Assembly: GCA_944470555.2 (NCBI GenBank)
Contig: OX104134.1
Location: forward strand, 51,017,890-51,081,889
DNA length: 64,000 nucleotides
Origin: Heterobilharzia americana
Taxonomy: Eukaryota; Platyhelminthes; Trematoda; Strigeidida; Schistosomatidae
Direction: 5' to 3'
Under the pieces are notes generated by a model. The model did no database searches, was not told the DNA's origin, and worked only from the letters and a program-made list of their open reading frames with translations. Shown in pieces: positions 26,061-35,350 of this stretch; within the stretch, counting starts at the first letter, position 1, and each line of letters starts with the position of its first letter. A program made the translations under genes and the position numbers.

Positions 26061-26708
26061 GTAGGGATAGATGTTGACTATGTTAAACAGAGTGAAACCA
26101 GATCAACAACAACACATCTAAAGTACAGCTGGATATTTCAAATTCTTTTTAGTCTACTCTTAGTCCAAATTCTTCAGTCACTAAGAGAATTGATATCCAT
26201 TTACATACTGTAATAGTTCATGCGCTCAAAGTGGTGTGCAAATGCTTGTAGACTAATTTCATGGTATTACTTTCTGATTGAAAGCATCTCAATTTCTTTT
26301 CAAAAAGTTTAGTATTACTGTGTTATTTATTAAGTGGACTTGAATGATTGATTTACGATCGATCTCAGTGGGTGGTCTTTAATTTTGCATGAATTCGAAA
26401 GAAAATAAACAGAGAGTAGTTGATTTTCACGTAAAACCTACTTATTTATTTTATTGAATACTAAGGTTTACGTTTCAAGAATTTTGTGGAATCAGCGTAC
26501 ATCGAGTATTATACTCGATTAATAATTATTGAGTTCCTAAGTGTTGTGGATCATCATCAAAATCAACACAGGACCAGGCATTACTACTTAGCGGTCCAAT
26601 TTATCACGTCTCACATCACCATATCAAGTAATAAGGTAATGAAACGGAAGATGAAGAAAAGAAAAATCGGTCAAAAGAAGTAAAAAGTAGTAAAAGAGGG
26701 GAAGGAGG

Positions 26709-27140
26709 AATGAGAAAATGATGGGGCTAAGTGTAGAGGTTAAGATGAGAATACATCTGCTCCACTGACATCGGTTCTCAGCAATATCACCTAGAGTCTC
26801 CAACCACTGGTTTCTCTTGTCCCCCGGATCCCAACTGGCTAGCCTACATCGCTCTGCATGGCTCAAACCAACAGTCAAGGACTTCATGCATTGATGCCAT
26901 GTTTTAGTCTGGCCACTCCGAACATGTTTGCAGCTTGAAACTATTTAGACCAACATTGTGCGACGAAACAGACGGTGGTTAAGCATACGTGAAGCATGTC
27001 CCAGCCATCTCAGTCGATGAGGGTTCACAACCGCATTAACTGACTTACCTCTTCTCCTAAAACTCTACGCCTGACTTCTGCGTTACTCACGTGGTGACAC
27101 GGCCTATGCTACGAAGGCAATGGTGGTCAAACACCTGAAG
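26709..27140 (-). mobile_element. RTE 3' fragment, inverted copy of 24213-24645 (inverted repeat arm 2)
   Basis: The minus strand encodes the same C-terminal segment (SGQTKTWHQCMKSLTVGLS, then GDKRNQWLETLGDIAENRC) as arm 1. It stops abruptly at CTTCAGGTG on its 5' side, while past its 3' side it continues into pyrimidine-rich sequence (CTCCTTCCCCTCTTTTAC) absent from arm 1. The spacer between arms is 2.06 kb (24646-26708). Confidence 0.9.
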
Positions 27141-28360
27141 ACATATATATTACATGAAATACTATATGGTACCTCAAAATATTTAACCTATCATGCGAAA
27201 AACTTATAGGGTTATAGTAAGTAGTACTAATCTACAAGCATAGTTCGAAATAAAATACACATGCATACCAGAAAGATAGCCAAAGTTCAAGGGAGAACAT
27301 TTATGAGAGTGTCTGGATTGAAATGTTTATGCTATTACACTTACATTACAGAAAAAAATTTCAAGAAATCGTCTTGTTAATAATAATAATAATAATGATC
27401 ACTTCATTCCAAACAATCTTGATACGATTTTTTAGTGGTAAACAAAACGTTAGTTAGTGAAATCACAACCAGGATTTTGGCTGGTAATCCAAGATATTTC
27501 GGTTTGAAACCAGTTACATTACCGATTTCCATTCAATTTGAAGCATATTTTTCTGATACAAAGTTGTAGGCGTTTTACTGTGCAGTTTAAAGAAAAGAAA
27601 GAAACTAGTCTAGTCTCAGGAAATGATCGGTAAAACTGACATGACTTAGCCAACACTTTTAATTACACAGAATATGACTCATGAGATCTACCATTTACTT
27701 CCATTTTTCTATGGTTACAACATCTAAAAAAAGTGTTGATTCATTCTAAACTTCCATATATTGATTCCGACCGGTACACCAATTGAAATATTAGTCTGAT
27801 ATCTACCTGAGCTTGAATAGATTTAAAAGAAGGAGTCAAAGAAAACAATATGATGAGGTAAAAAGAAAGACAAGGTTAGGACGTGTGCCAGATATTGATT
27901 TCGAACCATCTCTCCTAAATATTTAAGCTACAAGTTGCCTCAACTTGAGTATCATTTGATAACTTAACCATATTGTCACTACAATGTCACGTGATTTTTC
28001 ATCTCTGCATAAAACACACGTTGAAATTTTGTATAGCTGGTGGTTACGTTTCCACAGATTCGTACCTGTATAACAAATTTTTAATTAAAATACATCAGAA
28101 GTACAAACTGCATAACCATGAAAACATGAGGAAATAATCAACTCTGTTACATAGATTGCATCTTATCGCTCCACTATATACATGAAATCATGCATCCAAA
28201 TTGATCTTAAACATCGGAGCACGTAATCTGAATTCATTACTGGAACACTTAGTTTTTACTAGCGGTTTTAAATGACTGAAAAGTCAGAAACAAATCTATG
28301 ACTAAGACGGTGGGGATGCGAAAATTGCAAACGTCTGCCCCATTGCCCAAACTAACAAAA

Positions 28361-28424
28361 ATGATGGGGCAATCAAACATAATGGATACTTCGACTAAAA
28401 CGTTTGAAGTATCAAATGAAGTAG

Positions 28425-28495
<71 letters not shown>

Positions 28496-28532
28496 TGAGA
28501 AGCTTCATTACACATAACCAACACTTCAAATC
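28361..28532 (+). repeat. inverted duplication, arm A (reading frame interrupted by (TA)n)
   Basis: The plus strand encodes MMGQSNIMDTSTKTF, then SNEVGD, a (TA)n array, then a frame reading EASLHITNTSNQ and stop. The reverse complement of 28621-28740 encodes a similar series in the same order. The array at 28427-28492 replaces a short segment that in arm B reads GATACGTATGTTCTG. Confidence 0.7.
28427..28492. repeat. (TA)n microsatellite inside arm A
   Basis: About 66 bp of pure TA. It apparently expanded from a short GATACGTATG-like sequence still present in arm B. Confidence 0.9.
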
Positions 28533-28620
28533 AATAAATAACCACATTACTTTGAGTAATTGAATGTTTTTTCCATATACTGAAAATATATTAAATTACT
28601 GAAGTTAGTGCGGTTTTGAT

Positions 28621-28740
28621 AGTTTGAAGTGTTGGTTATATGTATTGAAGCTTCCAGAACATACGTATCACTTCCTTGATTTGATGCTTCTTTAAATTTT
28701 TTAGAAGAAGTATTCATTATAGTGAATTGTCCTATTATTT
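28621..28740 (-). repeat. inverted duplication, arm B (open reading frame)
   Basis: The minus strand encodes IIGQFTIMNTSSKKF, then SNQGSD, then LEASIHITNTSNYQN. It is open across the arm and stays open into the 88-bp spacer (ORF 28750-28547). Pairing with arm A is strongest at 28498-28532 against 28621-28655 (about 32 of 35 bases). Differences elsewhere are mostly substitutions and one 3-base indel. It lies 75 bp from DOMON exon 1, inside intron 1. Protein family unknown. Confidence 0.7.
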
Positions 28741-28815
28741 TCCTATCCATCCACTTTATTTCTCTATTTTTGCAAGTTTGTGTGACGATGCAAGGTCAAT
28801 AAATTATTTACTCAC

Positions 28816-29082
28816 AACTCTTTGATCCTTTGAAAAAGCCAGCGCGATGAACCCTGTGACCTTTTGAATGTTCCCTCTGAGCTCAAATTCCACATAGTTT
28901 TCGGATCGTACAGATACCAATTTCCATGTGACCAGAAATGCACAGGACGACTCTGTGCACATGGCAGGTCTCAGACAACCTTTTGTTACGGCACATTCAT
29001 GTAATGTAATATCAGGGAAAATATCGGTGGCCAAACTTCCAAAAAGTAGCAGAGAAAATGTATAGGCAACCGAAGGAAACAT
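28816..29082 (-). CDS. DOMON-domain protein (FRRS1-like), exon 1 with signal peptide
   Basis: The first in-frame ATG is at 29082-29080 and the exon ends after codon 89 at a GTGAGT donor (28815). Residues 1-19 form a signal peptide (MFPSVAYTFSLLLFGSLAT). Cysteines 30, 36, 42 and 47 and LVTW (50-53) match the 'C-x-x-x-K-G-C ... C-x-x-x-x-C-x-F-L-V-x-W' entry strand of FRRS1-type DOMON domains. The exon ends GFIALAFSKDQRV (77-89). DOMON domains bind heme or sugar and in FRRS1 precede a cytochrome b561 membrane module that passes electrons to extracellular ferric iron. Only 207 residues are visible here, so the reductase part is not shown. A shorter secreted DOMON protein remains possible. Confidence 0.85.
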
Positions 29083-29190
29083 CAAGCCGAAATAAACAAC
29101 TTCAAAAATTGCGCTTTATTGAGGGTATAAGTATTTAGTATAAATGAAACGACCTAACAATCCAATATCCAAAATCTTTTAACGAGCTAG
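29083..29190 (-). promoter_or_regulatory. presumed 5' UTR and promoter-proximal region of the DOMON gene
   Basis: Only about 100 bp separate the ATG from sequence that may belong to the neighbouring CR1-like element. A weak TATA-like TTTATACTAAATAC lies near 29150-29130 on the minus strand. TTTTTGAAG just before the ATG could be a trans-splice acceptor, since trematodes use a spliced leader on some genes. Neither is proven. Confidence 0.3.
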
Positions 29191-29805
29191 TGTAAACCAA
29201 TTGATTCTGTCGCGCTTGCTTCTAGGTCTTGCAGAACGGTTCCAGGTCTTTGGTGAATTCCAGTGCAGTAGGTCTACCCACTCGACTGCTGTAGCTCTGG
29301 TTAGCCCGACGGGCGTTTGGGTGTTGTTTAGATTTGTAGAGTGTTGTTTGTTTGTTTGCTTTTTCCTCCGAGGACTGTGGTGCAGATGGATTCTTCAAAT
29401 ATCGTGTCAGCAGACAATTGGTTGGACTGGTTGTAAAAAGGAGATGAAAAATATGTGCAGAGAAATCAAGGGAGAGAAAGCTCAGAGAGAGACAAAATAG
29501 AAAAAGAAAAGGAAAAGAGGAAGAATAATAATATATATTTTAAAAAAGATCAGGAAAAAGGAAACGGCAAGGAAGAATAAACATTGGTAGGTTCATGGGG
29601 AATAGGTGATAGGGAGAGCTTTTGTTAAAGTTCGAGAACGTAAAGTGAGAAGAATAAATAACATTATAGGACGAATGAGAATGTGGTAATTCTTTTAGTA
29701 GAGGACGGTAACTAGAGGGGACGTCCACAGGAAGGTATAAGGTTAAGCCAAGTTCTCAGTGATAGCGGTTTTGCTAAGTGTTCAGTAACGGTCGGTCGTA
29801 CCGAT
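29191..29805 (-). other. 3' flank of the CR1-like element (boundary unresolved)
   Basis: This lies between the ORF2 stop (29806-29808) and the DOMON 5' region. It is G-rich on the plus strand at 29200-29400, then purine-rich (29430-29600). It may include the element's 3' UTR. No target-site duplication or tail could be fixed by eye. Confidence 0.35.
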
Positions 29806-32660
29806 TTAGCAAGTCGTGTTAGCCTGGTCCACATCCCAGTTGGGTGAGTGCAAACCGTGCGTCGCTGCGTAACTGTCCAAACTCTTCTTGAAGCTGTCAA
29901 CAGACCGAGCAGTAGCAATCTCGGCAGGCAATGCGTTTCAGTGGCCGCAAACTGGCAGAGAGAAATGTGATCGCACACGGGTTTTCGCTCTTTGGTGAGC
30001 GATTCTCTTCGGGTTACCACGAGGATCGCCATAGTGGCCGTTCGGTAGGATTCCACTGTTCGGATGACTTGAGTTGCTGAGTATTTTGTAAGCCGTTATC
30101 AAGTCACCACGTAATCTGCGGTAGCTTAGGGAGAAGAGCTTTGGATCTTTCAGCCTGTTCTGATATGGTTTTTGCCTCATTCCTACGACACCCTTTGTAG
30201 CTCGCCTTTGGACTTTCTCCAGGAGGTTCACATCTCGTTTCACATATGGTGGTGCAATGACGTTGTGTGCCTCTAGGCGGGGTCGTATATGGGTCTAATG
30301 CAGCTTTAAAAAGATTTCCGGGGTCAGGGCACCCAGTTGTCTGCGCATGAGGCGCAGTACTCTGTAGGCTCTGGAGGCATCTCCTGGATAATTGGGTCTA
30401 GTGTCTAGTTTGTCAGTTAGTATTAGTTCCGGGTCTTTCTCTGTGGTGGTGTGGGAGAGTTGTGTTCCACGGAGAGAATAGGATACCTTACGAGAGCCCG
30501 GGGTGCGGAGAAACATGGCTTGGCATTTATCTAGGTTAAATGCAAGTCCAACAACATCCACCCACTCTGCAAGTAATCTGAGGTCACTTTGCAGTGCACT
30601 TGATTCTGTTTCTGACGTCACAGCTCTCCATAGCTTAACATCACTGTAAAGTAGAATTGGGGAGCTGAGATTCAGTGGGAGGTGACTCACAAAAAGAAGG
30701 AATAGCAGTGGACCCAGAATCGCCCCTTGTGATACACCAAATGATGATGTCCTCCAAGTCGAGCAAACTCTCTTGGCTTTTGTGCAGAATTGTCTACCGT
30801 CCAGATAGTCCTGCAACCATGAAAGCACTTGTCCCTTGATGCCCAACCTTTCTATTTTGTAGATAAGAACTGTGTCGAAGGCCTTAGTAAAGTCTAGGAA
30901 AATAACATGGACAGGAATTTGGAGGTCCCAGCATGCCGTCCACTTATCACCTGCCGCCAGAATGTTTGTGGCACAGGACCTACCCTTTCTGAAACCATGT
31001 TGTGCACCACTAAGTGCTTCCCTCTTTTCTAAGTACTCCCTGGCATGGTCGTCTACCAGACTCTCCATTACTTTTGACACCACTGGTAGGAGGGCTATGG
31101 GTCGGTAGCATTTTGGGTTCTGCCTGTCTCCACCTTTGAAGATGGCGGACAGAATAGCACTTTTCCACTCTTGTGGGAGCATGTGATTGTCTAAGAAGTG
31201 TTGAAACAAGTTACACAGCGGACCGCACAAGGCACCCATGCATTGTTTCAGCACAGCCGGTTGGATGTCATCACACCCTGGTGATTTCCCTGGGCGGAGC
31301 TTTGACAGTTTTTCGAGGACCATAGCAGGAGTTACCTTTATTCCAGGTAACTCTACTGCGTTTGGTGGTGCTGAATTTCGGTCGGACCACTGGTAATTTC
31401 GGTTTGATAGGGACGCATTGAGTTGCGTATCGAAGGTGGCGCTAAAGGCCTCGGCGATCTCTAGTCCGGAGAGGTTCTCACCGTTTAGGCCTTTCAGGAC
31501 GCAAGCCCCCTGGCTGGTGGATTTTCTGCCTGCCATAAACCGATATAGGTTTATGGGATTTGCCTCGAGCTTTTGAGCAAGGTTCGTCCGGAATGACCTC
31601 CTGTCTCCCCTTACTCTAATGTTACATCGATTTCTTAGGGCAATATACACGGTGTGGTCAGACTCTTTTCTGGAGGTCCTCCACTTGTGCCATGCTTTCC
31701 TCTTGGCTTTCAAAAGGCGTTCAGTGCCTCGCTTCAACCATGAGGTTCGTTTCCGCGGTATTGCTGTGATTACCGGGACGTTTTCAGAGACAGCCTTCTT
31801 GATGATATCTCTGACTAGTTCCCAATGTTGGTCAATCGACAGGTTGCTCCACTCCTGAGGCCATGATGCTGTCGACAGATATTGGTTCATCGCCACGTAG
31901 TTCGCTTTGCTGTAGCAAAGACAAGGGCGAGATCCCTCCCATGGCAGTTGTTCGGAGGGTACCAGATTGAACGCTACTTCGTCGTGACCGCTGCTGCCGA
32001 GGGAGGTTTGAACCTGTACATTTTCTACCAGCAGTGGGTCACTGGTAAAAAGGTAGTCCAGTTTGGACGGCTTTTCACCCGACCCCTAGCGAGTGTCGTC
32101 ACCAATATTCTCGTGCAGCCCAGCCCTTTGGATAGCGTTCAGTAGGTTTCGGTCGAACCTTCGGCTTGAGGTTCCCTTGTCCTGCCCAAGATTGAGAGTC
32201 GGGGCATTAAAGTCGCCGGCTATAATGACCCGGTCATATCTGATGGACGTCGCTCGGGACATTACTTGCAGCAGTTGTCGGTTATCTTCCACGCCGCTAG
32301 TAGGTGTTCCGTAGACACCTTCTACTAGGTACTTGGTGTGTCCAACCTTAAATCGACACCAGATGGAGTCTGGGAGCCCTGAAAGTAGGGTTCCAGTTGC
32401 TCGTTCACTTTGAAGGTCGTCACTTACAAGCGTCGCCACTCGGCCTCCTTCCTTAAACTCTGTTCCTCCTGAACAGACGCATACCGCCTATACTGGTTTC
32501 GACGTCACTAATGTCCTGTGATAACCAAGTTTCCGTCAGGATTATGACAGTTGGGGCAAGGTAGGAACGGAGAAATGGTAATCTCCCCATTTTACTTCTA
32601 AGTCCCTTAACATTGCTGTAAAGATACTTGGCTATGTTTCTAACGGCTAAGGGTATCTTG
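29806..32660 (-). pseudogene. CR1-like retrotransposon ORF2 (endonuclease plus reverse transcriptase), broken
   Basis: From 32439 to the final TAA at 29806 the coding frame is one and the same, interrupted by stops at 32086, 30295 and 29938. The N-terminal endonuclease start (32660-32461; 'LTETWLSQDIS') is in another frame. Endonuclease signs are VIIAGDFNAP and SSGHDEV. The reverse transcriptase (31896-30295, 533 residues open) shows GKSPGCDDIQPAVLK, FKGGDRQNPKCYRPI, SGAQHGFRKGRSC, FLDFTKAFDTV, GVSQGAILGPLLFL and LLYSDVKLW. The last is the catalytic box with one acidic codon missing. The C-terminus (VNLLEKVQRRATK, then WNALP-like after the TGA) is typical of CR1. The enzyme is presumably inactive. 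Confidence 0.85.
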
Positions 32661-33049
32661 GTGCCGGCAGACTGGAGGGAGTCGTGCGCAGTGGTGAAAC
32701 TCGCTATAGGACGTCCAGCTCCAGTGGAACCGGCCCATTCATATTTTTTCCCACAATGGTTTCTGGGGGTTTCACAGAGTCCAGGCTTGATTGTGCATCT
32801 TGTCTGTTGACAGTGATGGTGATTTCGGGGGTGGGCGGTGATGCCATTTGCTGTTGTCGCAGTGTCCCGGGCCTGCTTTCACAGCAGCGAGCATTCCCAC
32901 TGATGTTATTTTTACTGTGTACCAAGTTTGCAGTACACTGGTTAAAAGTTCTTGGCAGCCGAAGTTAACAGCCGTCAGCCGGGGTGCTGTTATCGTCATC
33001 AAGTGTGAGGGACGTGGCAGTCTGCAGACCGCCGCCGCTGCTATCCCAC

Positions 33050-34331
33050 TTAGCCCATCCTCACTGACAACCACTGCCATTGCTGGAAGTACTTTTCTAC
33101 GACTGTGCCGGTTGTCAGCTCCGGTATGCCGCGGACAACCATAGTTGTTCGTTTCAGCATTTGGGGGGCCTCGTGAAATACTTTTCTTGCTGACCAAGGG
33201 CGGTCTGGTCTCGCTCTAATGCTAGATGACCTGTTGATGACTAGTGTGTGTGACTTCAGCAAGAATCTTCCCACCCCTTTAGCCGAGCTTAGGGCAACTC
33301 TCATTGGCGGAGGCTTTTCCTGAGGTGGGTAGTTGCCTTTGTAGAGCCTGCACAGTTTTGCTTCTAGGCTACCCAGTCCTAGTGTGGTGCACACGGTTTT
33401 CCATTGCTGCTTGTCAAACGATTCTCTGCTCTCAGGGAGACTCTCACGGCACACAGGGAAGTTAAATAAGATGATAGAGCTCAACCTGTCATCAGCTTCT
33501 CTATTTTCGTGTGCTGCCGGTGGTTTTTTGTGGGAAGGGTGCACCTTCTTTTCCACTAACACCCATTTTTCTTGTTGCACAGTGGGGTAAGCCTCTAGAG
33601 TAGCTTCAGAGTCAGGGACTAATGTAGTTGGTCGCATACCCGGTCGTCGTTTTGGTCTTTTTGGACTATTCACCGGTGTGACTGGCCGGGGTACAGAGCT
33701 AACACTCTTGCTGCTTGGGCCTGGGGTAGTGGTGTGTGGGTACCGGCATCACGGTAGCCACTGCGGTGTCTTTTACGACCTCCATCAGCGAGTCTTTAGA
33801 AAAGAGTGGCTTTATACGGCACTATGGGCAGGTGTACCGGAACCACGTGTATGGGTAGCGCGCCATGAAGGTGTAATATTGGCCTAGTATGTCCCCGTCA
33901 CAATGACTGTGCACCCACTTATTGCAGATGCTACGCTCAAAGGCAGCATCTCTCTTGGCCACGGTGAGACCACATGTATGACAGTCACCAGCCTGACTAG
34001 AAGGTTTAGCTGACGGCTTTCTTTTCCTTCTCTTTCTTCTCTCAGGGGTAGCCTTCACAGGTAGACTAGGGTTTGGGCTGGTGGCACCAGAAAGACATGC
34101 TCGTTGACAAACCACAGCACAAGGGTTCACAGGGACAGGAATTCGACCTTTCCCAGGAGGTGGTTGTTGCAACTGTCCTCCTAAGGTCCATCCGTGATCT
34201 TTTGCGGCGGCACTAAGCTTTTTGCCTCTGGCCCCCGTTACTTCCACTGATGGGAAGGTTTGTAGCTGCGGCGAAGCTCTGCCCGAGATGTTCCTGAGAC
34301 CAGATTTGGTTGGGACTCGATTATTACTCAT
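33050..34331 (-). pseudogene. CR1-like retrotransposon ORF1 (PHD-like finger, nucleic-acid-binding), broken
   Basis: The start ATG is at 34331. The first open segment (to 33822) has a basic linker (ERRKRRKRKPS) and a PHD-like cysteine pattern (CHTCG, CNKWVHSHC, RYTC). The stop at 33822 falls between the last two zinc ligands. Downstream a frameshift leads to the segment 33673-33050, with SIILFNFPVCRESLPESR and RPDRPWSARKVFHEAPQ. Schistosome CR1-type ORF1 proteins have both parts. In the family ORF1 is thought to coat element RNA. It shares orientation with ORF2, about 390 bp upstream of the endonuclease. Confidence 0.7.
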
Positions 34332-35150
34332 TTCTAGTGGTGATTAGGGAGATATAAATGAGACACACAGATGGTTGTATCAAGTGAAACGTAGAAAAGC
34401 AATGATAGATAAATTAAGTCGTCAACCTTGCCTAGGATTGCCAGGCTGTACAGCGCGGAAGAACGCCCAAAGCTTCCCACAGGTCCAAGGTATGTGATCG
34501 AATGAGATAAGTAGCGCTGCAGCTGGGGCAACCTGAGCTATAGCAGTTGATCGAGGCAGTGAAGCCTACCACACAGTGGTCCGTCTGGAGAGTGATAGTA
34601 TTGACCGACTGAGAGCTGTACGTCCTGTAGCAAAACGTTTTTCCAGTGAAATTGTAACTTTCACAGAGGAAATATCCAACTGGGAAGGCATTTACATAGT
34701 TATTTCCGGGTAGAATATGGACGAGACAAAACACGTCAGTATTCCAAGAGCGCGGTTTGTTGATCAAACCAAATACTTCAGACTAGAATTGAATGAAGTA
34801 TTCGGTTATCACAAACTGATCCTGATCAGTAAAACATAATCTTATATCTCCAGTTGGAATCATTTTCATGCGATGTTAGAGTTTGCTGATGACCATAAGC
34901 CTACAGGTGTTTTTCTCACAGATTTTGGTGAGTTTTTTTCCGAAATCTTTCAGTCGTCTATGTAATCCCAAAGGCTCTTCGACACTTGCGCGTCACTATG
35001 TTTTTCTGTTTTTGTGCTTTTTCGCCATACTTGCTTTCTTCTACGTCCTCCTCGATGTCCTTTACTCCAGTAGGTAGGGGCTCTTGGACATAAAGTCCTT
35101 AAGGCCATTGGTTTTGATACATCTTTGAAGTCAAACGTTTAGTATTTGTG
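34332..35150. other. unassigned; probable 5' UTR of the CR1-like element at its left end
   Basis: The first 200 bases upstream of the ORF1 ATG (34332-34530) are probably element leader by position. A 111-codon minus frame (34767-34432) has no recognised domain. Beyond 34,780 nothing is supported. Confidence 0.3.
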
Positions 35151-35189
35151 GTCTGTTTAGTTAAACGGTTCGGTCGCCATCAACCCTTA

Positions 35190-35350
35190 AATTTTGGATT
35201 AACAAATGCTGCCGCAGGAGGTTATGGCGCAAGTACGAGAGCATCCCCCAAAGTTTCACTCAGATGCATCATATCATGTTTTGAAGAAAGCAGTGTTAGA
35301 AGCCGTTTTGCCTGATCGGAAAGCTATTTGTCTTATTTTGGGTAGTTTGT
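35190..35350 (+). pseudogene. Gypsy Gag-like fragment
   Basis: The frame starting at 35206 reads LPQEVMAQVREHPPKFH then YHVLKKAVLEAVLPDRK. This parallels the Gag segment of the Gypsy element at 53690-53800 (LPENVIEDVSDVLDD ... LYDRLKTALIKRV) in order and spacing. Similarity fades after 'ILGSLY'. It looks like a remnant of a related but different LTR element. No LTR or pol was found nearby. Confidence 0.4.

Larger units (their letters stand above)
10883..28815 (-). other. intron 1 of the DOMON gene (17.9 kb)
   Basis: Bounded by donor GTGAGT at 28815 and acceptor TTTCAAG at 10883. It holds tRNA-like fragments, SINE copies, an RTE remnant (13845-14345), a long decayed RTE element (20985-24645), an inverted RTE fragment (26709-27140), microsatellites and an inverted duplication close to exon 1. 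The stretches 11563-13252, 14346-16050, 16525-18044, 18236-20504, 24646-26020, 26059-26708 and 27141-28360 show nothing beyond AT-rich sequence and short microsatellites (for example (TAA)n at 27376-27396). Confidence 0.75.

Noticed and set aside
28249..28524. Minus ORF with Tyr-Ile repeats opposite arm A
   Set aside because: Crosses the (TA)n array and is antisense to the frame shared with arm B.
29083..29085. TTG codon one triplet before the ATG as start of DOMON exon 1
   Set aside because: The ATG at 29082-29080 directly follows and is the natural eukaryotic start.
29201..29500. 99-codon plus frame upstream of the DOMON gene
   Set aside because: Overlaps the probable 3' flank of the minus-strand CR1-like element; the product looks like chance translation.
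34432..34767. 111-codon minus frame rich in Cys and Thr
   Set aside because: Lies just upstream of the CR1-like ORF1 start; no domain, probably leader or flank.
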